From positions 28,239,758 to 28,303,757 of the forward strand of contig NC_092859.1 in NCBI RefSeq assembly GCF_032062135.1: a stretch of DNA of 64,000 bases. The letters run 5' to 3'. Origin of the DNA: Pyxicephalus adspersus (taxonomy: Eukaryota; Chordata; Amphibia; Anura; Pyxicephalidae). Under the pieces are notes generated by a model, which saw only the letters and a list, made by a program, of their open reading frames with translations, made no database searches and was not told the DNA's origin. A program made the position numbers and the translations under genes. Position 1 is the first letter of the stretch. Each line of letters opens with the position of its first letter. This document shows positions 33,700-45,867 of this stretch, one piece after another.

Positions 33700-36600
33700 G
33701 TGTGGGGATAGAGTATCTCCTTTCTCCCAGGATCAAGTGCTTGCAAGCTGACATATGTCATGTGAAGATAAGGATGACAATTTGGTTACATTTGAAAAGA
33801 TCTGAGATGAAACTTTGGTCTTTTAGTTATGGTCAAGGAATGGTATGGGTGCATGGCCAAGATGAGGATCACTGGGTGGGTGAACAACTTACAAGAGAAC
33901 CCATACCTGCAGTAAAAAAAGAATCAATGAAAAGAGTAAAAGGAACAAAGTCTTGAAAAATAACAGCAAGCCCACAAACATAATATTATCCTTTCTCCAT
34001 GGCACACAGGAAAAAACCTACAGTTTCCCTGTTATGTGTAATAGCACCAACCACCTTATCTTTGGTGTCCATGTTTAACAGAAATAGATCAGAACTGGGA
34101 GATTTGTAAAGTTATATACAAGCTCTGGTGACCCACCCTACCCGCTGTTGTGATGAATGGCTGCATAGAATGAGGAGGGTGGATACATTTTTGAAAGACT
34201 ATTTACATTCATCTGTCACTGTCCTGCCATCTTTTACTTTTGGTGCTTACTGGTGATGGCCACCCCAAGCTTTTTATCACTGCCCATCAGTTTATGGAGG
34301 ACTATTCACAAGAAGACAGAAATCATTCAACATCACACAATGGGTGCACTTTTAGGGAGAAATTAGCAGCCTTGAGGCATACCAGCTCCAATCTATTCAT
34401 ATATGGAACTTTCATTGATTAGAATTAGAGACCACACTTTACAGAGGGGACTTGACGAGACAGCATGGCTTCTATATATATTTTCTAAACACATTTTTAA
34501 TGCAGTTTTTGTGTGCAAAGCTCTTTCCATGTACACTTTGCTTTAGAAACTAGTTGTAGATTGTTTATTTCAGTTGCCATTCTTGTTTGCCTATCCTTGT
34601 TCAAACATGTTCTTTAGCACTAAATTAGCATAACAGCTAAAATAATTACCATATAATACTTTAGCCTATTTTGTTATCTTCATATCTTCAGACTACCACC
34701 CCAGTCACATAATGCAGCATGGAGGGGGTTCATAAGGATGGTAGTGCAGGTGTTTGATCCAGTTACCCAGCTTATAAAAAGAAACCTTTCAGCTACATCA
34801 TCCAAACCCACGTCACAAATTAAACTCACCATATTACTTTGTGTCTGACTGTGGGACATGTGATTGCGGGGATAACACAGCTCAATTCTTCAATCAGCCT
34901 TTTTGCAAATATTTACTATCAAGGTGTGTCTATCAGAGGAAAAATGTGGTTGGCTTATCACCCGAGATTAAAGGAATTTATTCCTGGTCACTGATTGATT
35001 TTAGAACAGCTTATTGCCTACTGTTTTCACCCAAACTACAGTGACTGGGAATAGCCTTTCAGCCTTTCTGTCTGGTTATAACCTCCAAAACTTTCTTGGT
35101 AGTTAAAAACTTTGCAATGGTCTCTCAATGGCACTTTCAATATTATAATTGCAGTTACAATTTAAACTGAATCTTGTGATCATCTAAAAGTATTTGATGT
35201 GCTATCTACACATTTGCTGTTTCAGTGTTATAATAATTTAAACTACTATATTTAACTTAAATTTAAATCGTGACACAAATTATTATGGAACAGAGCGAAA
35301 AAGAATATATGTAACCCTAGAAGAACCTAGAGATTGATGAAAGGAAGCAAAGTGATAGAGATCAATGGAGAAGAGCAAAGAGGGAGATAGAAACAGGGAG
35401 ATATAAAAAAAAAACACAGATAGAGGGGAACAAGGAGAGATCAATAGAAAGAAAGTGGTGCATGACTTGGAAAGAAATCCTTTCCAGGTTTGCTAGATCA
35501 CCCAGCTTCACAGATGAAAGTGTATCCTCTGCAGCCTTGGTAAGCTTTAATAAATCAGCCCCAGAGATGGAGGGGGACAAAGAGTAAAGATACCAATGGA
35601 GAAAGTGAAAAAAAAGACCAATTGTGTTTTAAAGTCAAAGGAGCATTTATATAATAAATATTTTTGTTCTTTATGCATTATGTACCATAACTTTGTAAAT
35701 GTGATCAACCTAATATAGATAATGTGTTAAAATTTTAATACATTTGATTTTATGTGTTAAATAATATATATTCACATGGAGGTAATCATGTTCACTCAAT
35801 ACATTAGCACTTTCTGCATACCATTTCAGCACAGTAACTGTGCTTTACAGCTATTGTCTAGAAGTCTATATTTTTATTTTGACTGGAAAAATGGCCCCTA
35901 TGAAAGTGAATGACTTTTATCTAGCTGCAAAGAAATAGGATTGGTCGCAATGTTTTGTACAATGATGAAAAAGATACACATTTAAAGATATTCACATTTA
36001 TTAATGTATGTGCAGGCTAACTGCAATATGGTTATTATATAGGAAGCTTAGGCTTTAATAGTTTCCTTTTCTGCTGCCCTCTACTATTACCTGAAGGTCA
36101 GCAGGAGGAACCACAGAGGGAAGTAGACATCTAATACTCCCAAGGAGCGTCAGATGAAGAAGTTCCTTAAGGCAACAGTATCTTAGGAATACAGAGACGA
36201 ATGGCAATTACAATTATAGTGCTTCTTCTATTTCAAATTCCAATTTTGCATCTTTTAACTAGGAACATTTCCTAACATAAATGGAATTTATTTCAGCCCC
36301 TGGACATATGGCTCCTTTTGCAGGTATTGCTCTCCTTTATTTTCACCTGGTGATTTCTGTCCCAGGGAGACAACACTCATCATACTGTATCCACAGATGA
36401 GAAACGCTGTCACCCAAGGTTAGGGCAACAGAACACCTTAAAACGCCTCTACTAATAGGGGAGAACTAAGAACAAAACTAACCAAACATGCAACACAAAG
36501 AACAGTATGTGATCAACAAATTTCTGGCTGGATCAACAGCCATTTAATCCACTGGACAGATAAAATAAAACACTTTTAATTGTACATTAAACAGACCAAA

Positions 36601-36810
36601 CAGAATCAAATAGAAGATCACTGTTAGAGATTACATATCCCTCAACTACAGGATAAGCAGGTAAATAAAAAGTGCAACTCAGAGGAGTTAACTTTTAAAA
36701 AAGCTATTATAATTAGACTGACCAGTTAAAAGTAAAATATAGCAAAAATACAAATGTTATGCTTTGCACATGGCTACAATACAGTACACGAATGCTGACA
36801 TCTTGGTATT
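33700..36810. other. Intergenic stretch between the TRIM pseudogene and CYREN
   Basis: I see no gene or RNA. It is AT-rich, unique-looking sequence. Open frames are short and carry no recognisable domain. No named transposon is evident, although small decayed pieces may be present. Confidence 0.5.
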
Positions 36811-36819
36811 TTGATTCTG

Positions 36820-37383
36820 AGTCTTAATACAACTTTTTCCCACATATATCACAGAATGAAGAGGCTCAGTAAAAGTGATGGTGAAGGTGAAGAGTTGTCT
36901 TATTTGGTCATACAATTCATAAAAGGTAGCCCTCAATGCCGGCGGAAATGCTGGATTATCGAACAATGGTGTCATGGGCCCGGGTCTCGTAGACAATTTG
37001 CCCGATCTAAGGAGAGTGTCCCAAATACGTAATAAATCCACGGTAAGTGGAGGCATGGGGGAGTTCAGCCGTAATAAAGACCGGTCCACCCATGGCAGAG
37101 ACCGGAGACTCACTGGGGACAGAAGTTCTTCCAGTAGAACCCATTCTTTTGACTCCCGACTGTGAAACCAGTCAGTCATGCGCACTAAGACTGAGGCTCT
37201 ATAGTAAGAAACAATATCAGGGGCCCCCACTCCTCCTCCACATTTGGGTTTAACCAGTATGCTGAATGCCAATCTGGGACGCTTCTTATGCCATAGGAAT
37301 TGTAGAAACAACCTATGTATTTTACGCAGATAAGCAGTAGGTAAAAATTCATAAAAGGTCTGTTCTCCAGTCCCATAATCCAA
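36820..37383 (-). pseudogene. LINE ORF2 C-terminal fragment (L1/Tx1-like)
   Basis: An uninterrupted minus-strand frame contains 'LRKIHRLFLQFLWHKKRPRL', 'LVKPKCGGGVGAPDI' and 'YYRASVLVRMTDWF', the region after the reverse transcriptase in L1/Tx1 ORF2. 'KEWVLLEELL' and 'LRATFYELYDQIRQLF' follow. About 180 codons are open without RT or endonuclease, so this is a 5'-truncated copy. It lies immediately downstream of the likely CYREN polyadenylation site, in the same orientation. Confidence 0.8.
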
Positions 37384-37398
37384 GTATATCCTGAATCT

Positions 37399-37404
37399 TT
37401 TATT
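37399..37404 (-). terminator. Candidate CYREN polyadenylation signal
   Basis: The minus strand reads AATAAA about 180 nt after the CYREN stop codon. Cleavage would then occur close to 37380, at the border of the LINE fragment. Confidence 0.45.
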
Positions 37405-37582
37405 TTATAGGTGCAGGTAACATGGCCATTTATATTAGATGTTGTCTAATCCCCAAACACTTGCTCTTTAGATCATTGTCCTCCTGATATCTTTGCAGTT
37501 CTGGAACTTGGAATTGACTTTTGTACAGTAAAAAGAAACTGGAACCACTGGAACCACATGTCCACCGCATGTCCACCAATGC

Positions 37583-40492
37583 TTAGCTGAAAAAGATCTC
37601 TCTGACATACTTTAAAGGATCATCATCGTCAGACTTAGTATTGGATAAAACTGAGTGGTTTGTCAAGTCTTTGGGACGTGACAATGTCAGTTTTTGGCTA
37701 CAGGATGCTTCTGGAGAAGTTGGAGATATCTCATCTTTGTCCGTGCAGAGGTCTTTTGTTTTTTCCTCTTCTATGTCAGTTTCAGCTTCCAGCTCACTGT
37801 CCTGCTCAATTTTACTCTAAAGTAGAAACACAATTACAGTTGTAAAAAGAGCAAGATGGAATTTGTTTTCCAACTGTACATTATTAGGCATAATAAGTTT
37901 CTTGGACATGTAAAAAGGGTTCTTTATACTAATAATACCAGCAACAATCTTCCAATGGGATTATATGTCAAAGTAGCTTGTTTTGTGCATTTAAACTACC
38001 AATGTTTTTTAATGAATCCTAACAAATGATGTATATAAACTGTCTGCAACTAAGCCTACCCCCTGTAGTACCCAGAGCTCACCACATTGTCTTCAGCCTT
38101 ATGTCTTCAGCCTTACAATTGAAAGATTCAGAGCATCTCTTCAAGCTAAATTCTGTCATAAGCAAATATAGTGAAAAAAACATGTAATATGTGTATTCTT
38201 AGCTGAATCTTGGTGTACTTTGTGTATTTTTTCTAAATCAGCAATTAGGGGAAAACGTTGTCTCTGTTCTGTACCCCCTCCTGTAGTTTTCTAACTCTGC
38301 TCTATGCACAGACCATGTGCACTGCAATGGGGTGGCTGCTTTTTCTTTGCAGATATTTTATAACCAATAACTGGGTTTGTAAAGACATCTGATGCACACA
38401 ATGAATTTATTTCCATTGTGATTACTGGTGAATGCATTTAATTATATTTTGTTTTTATTATTTTTACCCAAAAACCCAGTTTATTGATGTTGCCTCTATC
38501 TAAGCAGTCATACTTCCCAAGGTCAGAAGAAGACCAAAGAGGAAGAGGAGACAGTGTGTCCAATGACCAGACGTCAGAAAAAAATAGAACATACTACAGG
38601 TGGGGGCCTCAGGGCGTGCAAGGGGTGACAGGGTTTAGGAGATTTATTCAAACACTTTTTAATGATGACAAAGTTATTTTTAGTTGACTTGTAATTTTTA
38701 ACCTCTAGTGGTCCAAACCCCCCAGCCCTTTCTTTTCTATGTTGGGCTGTACGTTCTGATGAATCAGCTAAGCTTTAAATCTTCAGATTAGAAACACAAA
38801 AGTCTGTTGATCTGTTTGCTTCAGTTGTATGTCACTTTTATTACATACCTTGTGTAATATCTCTAATGCGTAGTCAACCAGTTCTTTTTCATTCATACAG
38901 TAAATGGTGCGCTTTTGGGGAGATCTGGACGTGCAATACAAAATGTACACAGTGAATATTTTTGGAAGCTCATTTTCAGATCATGCCTGTCTGCAATATC
39001 ACACAAAAACACATCCTGGTTTTTAAAGCAGAACTAAACCCAAAGATAAAAAAGGAAGGGGAAGGTGATGTCCCATCAATAAAATAACCTTACCTGCCTA
39101 ATCACATTTTTTAATTAGCTGCCATCCTTTCCCTTTTCTCCCTGTTTTTGCTCTGTGGCCATCCTAATAGGTCAGGATTCCTTCAGTCTCAGCAGCCACA
39201 GTCAGGATGTGCTGGGTACCTCGGAATCCTACTCTGAAGTGCACATATATAGGTCAGCAATTCACTTGACAGCTTTAGACAGTCATCAGGAAGGTGAGAA
39301 TTGCAGAAGAGACATCACCTGTCCCTTTTATAATAAAGCCCTGCCTGAACCTAAACTTTAAAAAATGGAACTTGAGTTCCCCTTTAAAAGGAGCCTACCA
39401 CCAGACCATTTTTTTCAAAAGACTCCTTACTTTGGGGTAAGGGCATGTAGGATAACAATATAGGCAATGAGGAGTTGGGAATGTTTTAATTATATATTAT
39501 GCCAGCAGTAATTCCATTTTAAGGTTTTTGTTTTGCAGAAAACATAGCAATCAATCAAGCAGATTTAATCTCTATAAAATGTGTGAGTTGTTATTTTCTG
39601 ACAATTACGAAATTAAAGTGTGCAATATTATTGAGCTTTGTAAATTATATTTGACACAATAACCTCTACAAGCAACATGATGCGTCATTTTCTAGAAGCC
39701 TGTGTCTATGGACCCCACTGACAATGCTGAGCTGTTGTTCTGAATACGGAAGGAGCCTTAGGCTATGTATGCACATGCAAAATTTGTTGTTGGAAGGGGT
39801 CTTTCACGATCCTTTCCAACGACTTACGATTGCACTATGCATGAACGCTCTACATACAGCACCATTTTCTATAAAGAGGGGAGGGGGAGAATGATGGAGC
39901 TGCACCCCACTGCGCTCTCTCTCCCTTCACTTCCATTACCATCGTTCCTCATCCATCGTCTGTGGTTTTTGCCAGGACGGTCCTTCAGACGATGAGCCCT
40001 GTACACATGCAAGATTTTCGTCTCATATCAGCCCTGAGCCGTTTACCGAATGAGAACCATTGCACGTGTGTACCTAGCTTTAGAGTGACAGACAACACAA
40101 TGTAATGTAAGATCTGCTGCCTGGTTGTCCCCTTCCTTAGAACAATGTCACCTAACTGTCCAACAACCCAACTTCCTAGGGCTGCCACAACTGCAGGAGG
40201 GGTGGGTAATGAATTGGTAAGTGGGACGTAATACTGCTCCTCTGAATAAAAATTTCATATATTTCAAAACTAGCGTGAAAAAAAATTCTAAAACTTAAGT
40301 TCTAAAGCAAACTTTTTAAAAATCAGTTACTGAATTAATTTCAAGGTGAGTGGTCAAGGATTGGTGAAATGCTAAGTAATACCTGTCCTTTTTCTTCACA
40401 CCACTTGCACATGGCTTCTTTGTGATTGGTTTGTCTTCCGTCATCCACTGTGGTAGGATCCTCTTTTTTGCTTTGGATTCATTGCTATCCAT
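37583..40492 (-). CDS. cyren: CYREN, Ku-binding regulator of end joining (exons 40383-40492, 38849-38924, 37583-37816)
   Basis: The three coding exons (110, 76 and 234 nt) join in frame to 139 residues (human about 157). The N-terminus 'MDSNESKAKKRILPQWMT' matches the human Ku-binding motif region with 'KTRVLPSWLT'. Exon 2 encodes 'KRTIYCMNEKELVDYALEIL', matching human 'RTVYCMNEAEIVDVALGILI'. The C-terminus 'DDDDPLKYVREIFFS' reproduces the human ending 'DVLKYVREIFFS', the XLF-like motif. CYREN (C7orf49/MRI) binds Ku70/80 through both ends and influences non-homologous end joining in the nucleus; it is reported to restrain it at telomeres in S/G2 and to promote assembly of repair factors. Splice sites: donors 'ag|gtatta' and 'aag|gtatgt', acceptors 'cgtccag' and 'tctactttag'. 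The middle is short and acidic-serine rich, as in mammals. It is co-directional with WDR91. Confidence 0.93.
39027..39383. mobile_element. TTAA MITE in CYREN intron 1
   Basis: It lies between TTAA at 39023-39026 and TTAA at 39384-39387. The ends 'agcagaactaaaccc' and (reversed) 'aggggaactcaag' are imperfect inverted repeats. It is of the same type as the element in the intron of TMEM140-like copy 2. Confidence 0.55.
39757..40083. mobile_element. MITE with 24-bp terminal inverted repeats in CYREN intron 1
   Basis: The left end 39757-39780 ('cttaggctatgtatgcacat' plus 'gcaa') and the reverse complement of 40060-40083 ('ctaaagctaggtacacacgt' plus 'gcaa') agree at most positions. There is no coding capacity. 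I have seen 'gctaggtacacacgtgcaat' ends in frog DNA but cannot name the superfamily. Confidence 0.65.
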
Positions 40493-40569
40493 TACACTAA
40501 ATGATTTACATAAAAGAAAAATTACATTTTTTGTTACACTGAAATTTAAATAGATCTGAACCCTAAATG

Positions 40570-40860
40570 TACAGCGTTGCATTGCACATTATAAACAACT
40601 GCCATTTTATTACTGATCTCTTGCAGCCTATGTCACCCCACCAAAGTGCGAGATCGGGTGATGTAGGATGAAGACTGAGGACTGCACATGCCTGAGATCG
40701 GCAAATTTTTCTGTTCGAGCAAGGTATCCCAGGAGGCTTTGTGCTCCCATTCATCCTCGACCACCTAGGCGGCAGAGAATTAGGGGGCTGTGCTGCACCC
40801 TTTTTTTGGGTGCTGCACCTAAAACAACAAAATAAAAAAACACTTTTGGCTAGGTGCACT
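40570..40860 (-). repeat. Reverse partial copy of the MITE seen at 29204-29516
   Basis: The shared phrases, reversed, are 'agggggctgtgctgcaccc' (about 40785) and the 'gcgagatcgggtgatgtagg' block near 40650. It sits in the intron between the untranslated CYREN exon and the ATG exon. Confidence 0.5.
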
Positions 40861-41152
40861 TCTAGGGGGCAATCACATTATAATATATAGCAGTAACCTG
40901 CACAGTAACGCATGATTTTATTCTGAATGGCACCTTGCTGGCAGACATACATTGCAGAAATGGTAATTGCACCATTGTTTGGTGTAGTTTCATGTATGGC
41001 AGCCCATTGCTTTAATATAAAACGTGCAGTCAGCTTATTGGCAGCTCCCAGAATTGATGCCAGTGATGTGATAACTGCTATCAGCAGCTTTATCTGATTA
41101 GCAGCTTTATCTGATCCCCTTTAATTCAGCTCAGCCCACGTGCTTCCCTTAC

Positions 41153-41245
41153 CTGCACACAGCCACTTCCGCATTCCAACAGCTCTGCGCCTCCCATACT
41201 GCGCTGCCACGCCCATTCCTGTCCTGCGCGGCGCAATGGATTCTG
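41153..41245 (-). promoter_or_regulatory. CYREN untranslated first exon and promoter
   Basis: A short GC-rich, CpG-containing patch ends on the minus strand with the donor 'gtgtgcag|gtaagg' at 41153/41152. It can join the acceptor 'aatcatttag' just before the ATG exon (exon start 40496). The minus strand also carries 'cttcccagaatcc' (41228-41240), similar to the ZNF143/SBS core 'ttcccagaat' common in housekeeping promoters. No TATA box is seen. The exact start is unknown. Confidence 0.55.
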
Positions 41246-41387
41246 GGAAGACTACCGCTGAAAATGTTGATTTGAAAAAGTTCAAAATGCATCTAACCAT
41301 TTGTACAGCAGGTGGCGCTGTTCGCTGCACAGGAAGAACTGGAATTGCAGATTTCACTTTCTAATGCAGAATTGCTGTGTCCATTAT

Positions 41388-41480
41388 TATATTATTAATA
41401 TTATTATTATTATTATTAATAAACAGGATTTATATAGCGCCAACATATTAAGCAGCGTTGTACATTAAATAGGGATCTCA
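41388..41480 (-). repeat. LINE 3' tail fragment
   Basis: An ATT-type microsatellite is followed by 'ggatttatatagcgccaaca' and 'agcagcgttgtacattaaat', the terminal 60-70 bp of the family at 7368-7870. Confidence 0.7.
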
Positions 41481-42015
41481 CTCAATGCCCATTCTATACC
41501 TACCATAATAAATAATTAAAATATAACACTATTTGTTATATGGAAGAGTTTATTGTTTGTGATAGATTTGTTCTGAGTTCTATTTGCTCTTCTGTAAACT
41601 CAATAAAAACCTAATAAAATGTATTTTAAAAAGGCAAAGGGACCAAGTCCTGTACCTGAATTTAGATTTCTGCATACTAGTGGGAAGGCAGCTGAGAATT
41701 GAAGCAGCAGGGCACTGGAATTATCAAAAAAGAGCATTGTTATATGTCCTAGTCCCTGTAAATGTCCCTTTAGCTGTGCAGCTTGGTGCGTTACATGAAG
41801 TGAAACAGTAACTTCTTTTGGCAGGATCAACAGGTAATGAAATTATTTTTAAAGGGGTGGGGAGTTAGTGCTGGTGAACACATGAATATAATGTCATTTA
41901 TATTTGATGGCAGGTCCACTTTAACCTGCATGAATGCTTTTGAGATGTAAATCTTGCAAATACAAATGGAAAGGACAGCAGAGGGAGTTGAACCCTGGAC
42001 CCCAACTCTGCAAAG

Positions 42016-42649
42016 CGGGGGACGGGTATCAAACTCTGGCAAATGGACCCAATCTGGCCCGGCACATCCTTTTTTTTGGCCCCCACAAGAATTCTTAATA
42101 TGAATTGCAGCTGGCCCACTGCTACTGCAATCTGTAGAGATGACGGGCCATCTGCAATTCATATGAACTAGATCAATTCTAGTCCAGCGGCCTTTCTGCC
42201 TATGCGTGGCCCCGCATATAGACTCAAGTGATGACAGGAGTATTAGTAGCAGCATCACTTGTGTCTATTGAACAGCAGCCTATGCGTGGAACCACAGTTT
42301 ATACTGACAGGTAAGATCAATAATCAGGAATTATCAGGATTACTATCAGGAATTACCATGGAGCTATTGCTAAATTAATTGTTTTACTGTGCCAGAGAAT
42401 GCAATGTGAAACCAAATGAATGCAGCAATTCACTTTGCATTCTCTGGCAAAGTAAAACAATTATTTCAATAAGAAGAAATAAGAACACAAATAATTTAGA
42501 TCAATCCACTGCATATTACTGCATGCTCTTCCCATGTGTTCTTGTTTCTTCTTATTGAGATTGTTTTGTCAATAATTTTCAAGTTTGGCCTGCGACTTGG
42601 TCTAAATTTTTAATTTTGTCTGTCTGTGTATTTGAGTTCGACACCCCTG
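42016..42649. mobile_element. Non-autonomous hAT element with 8-bp target duplication
   Basis: 'ctgcaaag' flanks it at 42008-42015 and 42650-42657. The ends '...cgggtatcaaactc' and (reversed) 'caggggtgtcgaactc' are imperfect inverted repeats of hAT type. No transposase is present. A long hairpin lies inside (42376-42462). Confidence 0.75.
42376..42462. repeat. Hairpin with 35-bp arms
   Basis: Arms 42376-42410 and 42428-42462 are reverse complements with two to three mismatches (cores 'gccagagaatgcaatgtgaa' and 'ttcactttgcattctctggc'), around a 17-nt loop. It is internal to the hAT element. Its transcript would fold into a microRNA-precursor-sized stem. Confidence 0.75.
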
Positions 42650-42657
42650 CTGCAAAG

Positions 42658-45050
42658 TAACAACGTGAAACACTAAGCTCTACCCCAAGAAAGGATCACA
42701 GACACGTGTACACTGGCTAGGAAGCAGCCATGTTTAATGCGAGAACATGTTACAATCGGTTGATGTAAGTGTTGAAAAATAGCTTTTCATGTCATGGAAA
42801 AAAATAAAATGAAAATGTTAAATAAAACACTTTTGCGGTTTATCTATCTAAATAAAGTATCAAATGCACAATGTAGAAATCTATTGCAGTTCATGAAGGT
42901 GGAATTAGAAGGTAGTTATAAAACAGCCGATGCCGAGGGACTACAAGTGGCAGCATGACCTTAGACAAAGACCTTGCAGTTTTCTGAGAACTAAAAATAC
43001 ATGTTAGCTCTGCCCATTTATAAGTAACTCCATTCATATAGCAAAGCACCATTGTCTGGATGGTATTATTGTTTGCTAACACTTTATTGTTTGTGTGGTA
43101 AATCTGTTTTATGTTTTGCCAGAGGAAGAAAAGCACCATTTCACTGGGCTGACCAAACTTAAGGAGGTTCTCAAGGTGAAAGTAGCAGAGATGATTCAGA
43201 ATTTTGCATTTATATGGAAGAACAACCTCTGCCTGCTGCTCCACAATATAGTGACAGCTTATGGAGGGCTGGAGCAAAGTCAGGCAAATGTTTCCCTGAC
43301 ACTGGCAGTGCCAACACCTACACCCAACCTGCTTATTTCTGCAAAGAATTTGGTTTACTGGTAAAGACCAGAAGTCCTAGCGCATATTTCAGGTTATTTC
43401 TATGGCCTAGGTAGATGGATTTACCCTATATATACCCTTTATTCACTACATTTGTCACCACAACAGAAAGAGGATATCTTCCAAAGGGGACAGCTAGAAG
43501 AGAAAGTTACAGGACAATAAAGACATTTTAACCATTCCAAACTTTGGGCTTTAGATATCCATTAACAAGAATTATGCAATGGTCACAAATGCTATTGCAG
43601 CCCTACGAGAGCTTTGTGTTGCAGGTGATGGTAAATCTATTTATTCTTGCAAAGCAGTGCATAGGGTTACGGTGATGCTCAGTGGCTCTTATTAATTACA
43701 TGATCCCTTCAACTACAAGTGCCACATTATTTTTGTGAAACATGATTTTTGATGGGCTATGCATGCCAAATTTTACACATCACTATAGTCATATACATTT
43801 GCTTCACTCACTAAACTTAATGGATTATCTGAAGGCACCTATACCATACCTCCCATTTATAACACAGTGAAGCCCTAGATTTGTATGCTTTGTGTGGTCC
43901 TGTACGCCCATTTGTGATGATTTGTAAATGCTTTTAGCTTAAAATACTTATTACTAATGGTGAAAATGCTGACTCCCATACTGCCCTTCAGTACTGCACT
44001 AGTAGAGCTGAGTAACAGGCACACCCCACACAAAGAAGAGGAGAGGAGGGCATGTCGGACCAAGTCTGCTACTAAACACTGATACCTGGGTACTGGATCT
44101 AACTCTGGGCTGCACATTCAAGTCAAGTAACAGAAATAAAGAGTTTAGAATACAAAAACAGGCTGTGAGTACAAAATTTGCTAAATAGGACATTTAAGTA
44201 ACCTTGTCTTCCAGGTTTTGTTAAAAGTAAAGCTGAGATTTGCATGTGTACAATAAACTGATAGAACCAAGTACGGCAGTGAGTATTTGTGCTCTGACCT
44301 GTCTGCAAATTTCTGTTGTTTGCAGGACAGATCTCAGGCACATTCCTACAATGGAATAAGGCCATTGTAATAACCATATGAGCAATGCATTGAAGGAAGT
44401 GGGCAGAAGATGCTGACACCTACAGACTCCTCCTCACACGCAGGTAGGGTAGGGTAAAGTACACATCCAAACACAGGTCCACTTCAACAGGAAACTGAAT
44501 ACAGTGGCATACAGTGATGTATCCTTCAGATAAAAAGCCACTTATCTGCCTCTTGATTTGATTCAATGGCTACAGTACAGGTATGCAGATTGGGAGTTAT
44601 GACTTCACATTTTGGTCCTGCATCAGCAACAATTACTGAAACCAAAGCCAGCCAGGTAAGTAACATTTCAAGAGGTAGATCAGCAATGGTAACCTACATG
44701 CCTTGTAGTAAAGTCTTACTTTCTAGATAATGTCTTCTCAAAAAAGGAGACAATACAAGAAAGATGATGCCGAATGGTTTTTACAGGTTAGTGCTCTTTG
44801 AACATAAGTTTTGCTGTGCACAGAAGCAACGTAAAGGCCAAGCTAAAACCACCCATCCATAGGGAGGCTGTGATGGTAAAGCACCTGTATTAAGGGCTAG
44901 GAAGGGGAAGTTCAGAACAGGCTGCAAAGGCTTCTGGAGATTTGCCCACCAAAAGGATTGAGGCATAGGTAGGCAGGACCTACAGGAAGCCCTGTGCTAA
45001 CTACTTACACTAGTGATGCAAATTATTTGCATTTGTAATAACTGTTGGAA
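42658..45050. other. Intergenic stretch downstream of WDR91
   Basis: No gene is recognised. A block at 43980-44060 ('gagctgagtaacaggcacac') resembles 50520-50600 in a WDR91 intron, so it is a low-copy repeat of unknown type. The rest looks unique. Confidence 0.5.
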
Positions 45051-45051
45051 C

Positions 45052-45057
45052 TTTATT
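45052..45057 (-). terminator. Candidate WDR91 polyadenylation signal
   Basis: The minus strand reads 'aaataaagt' about 810 nt after the WDR91 stop codon, giving a 3' UTR of plausible length. Other signals further on cannot be excluded. Confidence 0.4.
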
Positions 45058-45867
45058 TATCATGTCTAGTAAGGGATGCTCACACATCTCCACCTTAGGA
45101 AAAAGGTAATCTATTTAACTCTCCTCTTACTGATCATTTCAGGACTAGTTAAACAGTGCTAGGCCGAGTTATCAACTGCTTTCCTATAAAGTATTTCTCT
45201 AGAACATGGATTTCTAGCCCTGCACCTCTTCTGAAGCTCACTTGTCCTGCTGCACTCTCCATATTAGAAATAAACTTGTCAAGCATGGGTAAGACAAGAA
45301 CTTGCTTCATAGTACTAAACATGGGGGCAAAGCTGGGAAACAAATGCTGAGCAAGAAGAAACCAGTCCAGTCTTCTCCCATGGATGAAACATTATATCTG
45401 CTTTAGTAGGTTTATCCTACAAACTATCCACTGACCAAAAATCCACTGATTTGGGGAGTATTTGTATGTAACTAAAACACTGAGTGAACTGATAATCCTA
45501 AACCTGCTAAGTTTAGTTAGTAAGTTTACGTTGTATTGCACCTGAACATGAAAAGTATTTGAGGGAAAAATACATATTTACTTTTAGCCCATAGCAGCCA
45601 ATCATAATATTATTTCCATAATACTAATGCTAAAGGGTAGGAAAAAAAAAGAAAAAAAAGAGATTGGTCGATTCGGGGAACAAGAACAGTCTTTCTGTCC
45701 GAAGTCCAATAATACTGGCAAATTTCTGCCCATGCTGGAATGTATGACATCTGTCCTGCTACATTTAACATGTTGAGAGATTGCAGCAAGGCCAAAAGTT
45801 TTTTTAGCTAGGGTTGAAATTCAATTTCCTCCTCAGATACAAAATAACATCAGTCTTAGATGCCGAG

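Noticed and set aside
43095..43364. 89-codon plus-strand frame downstream of WDR91
   Set aside because: No similarity that I can name, and no promoter or splice context.
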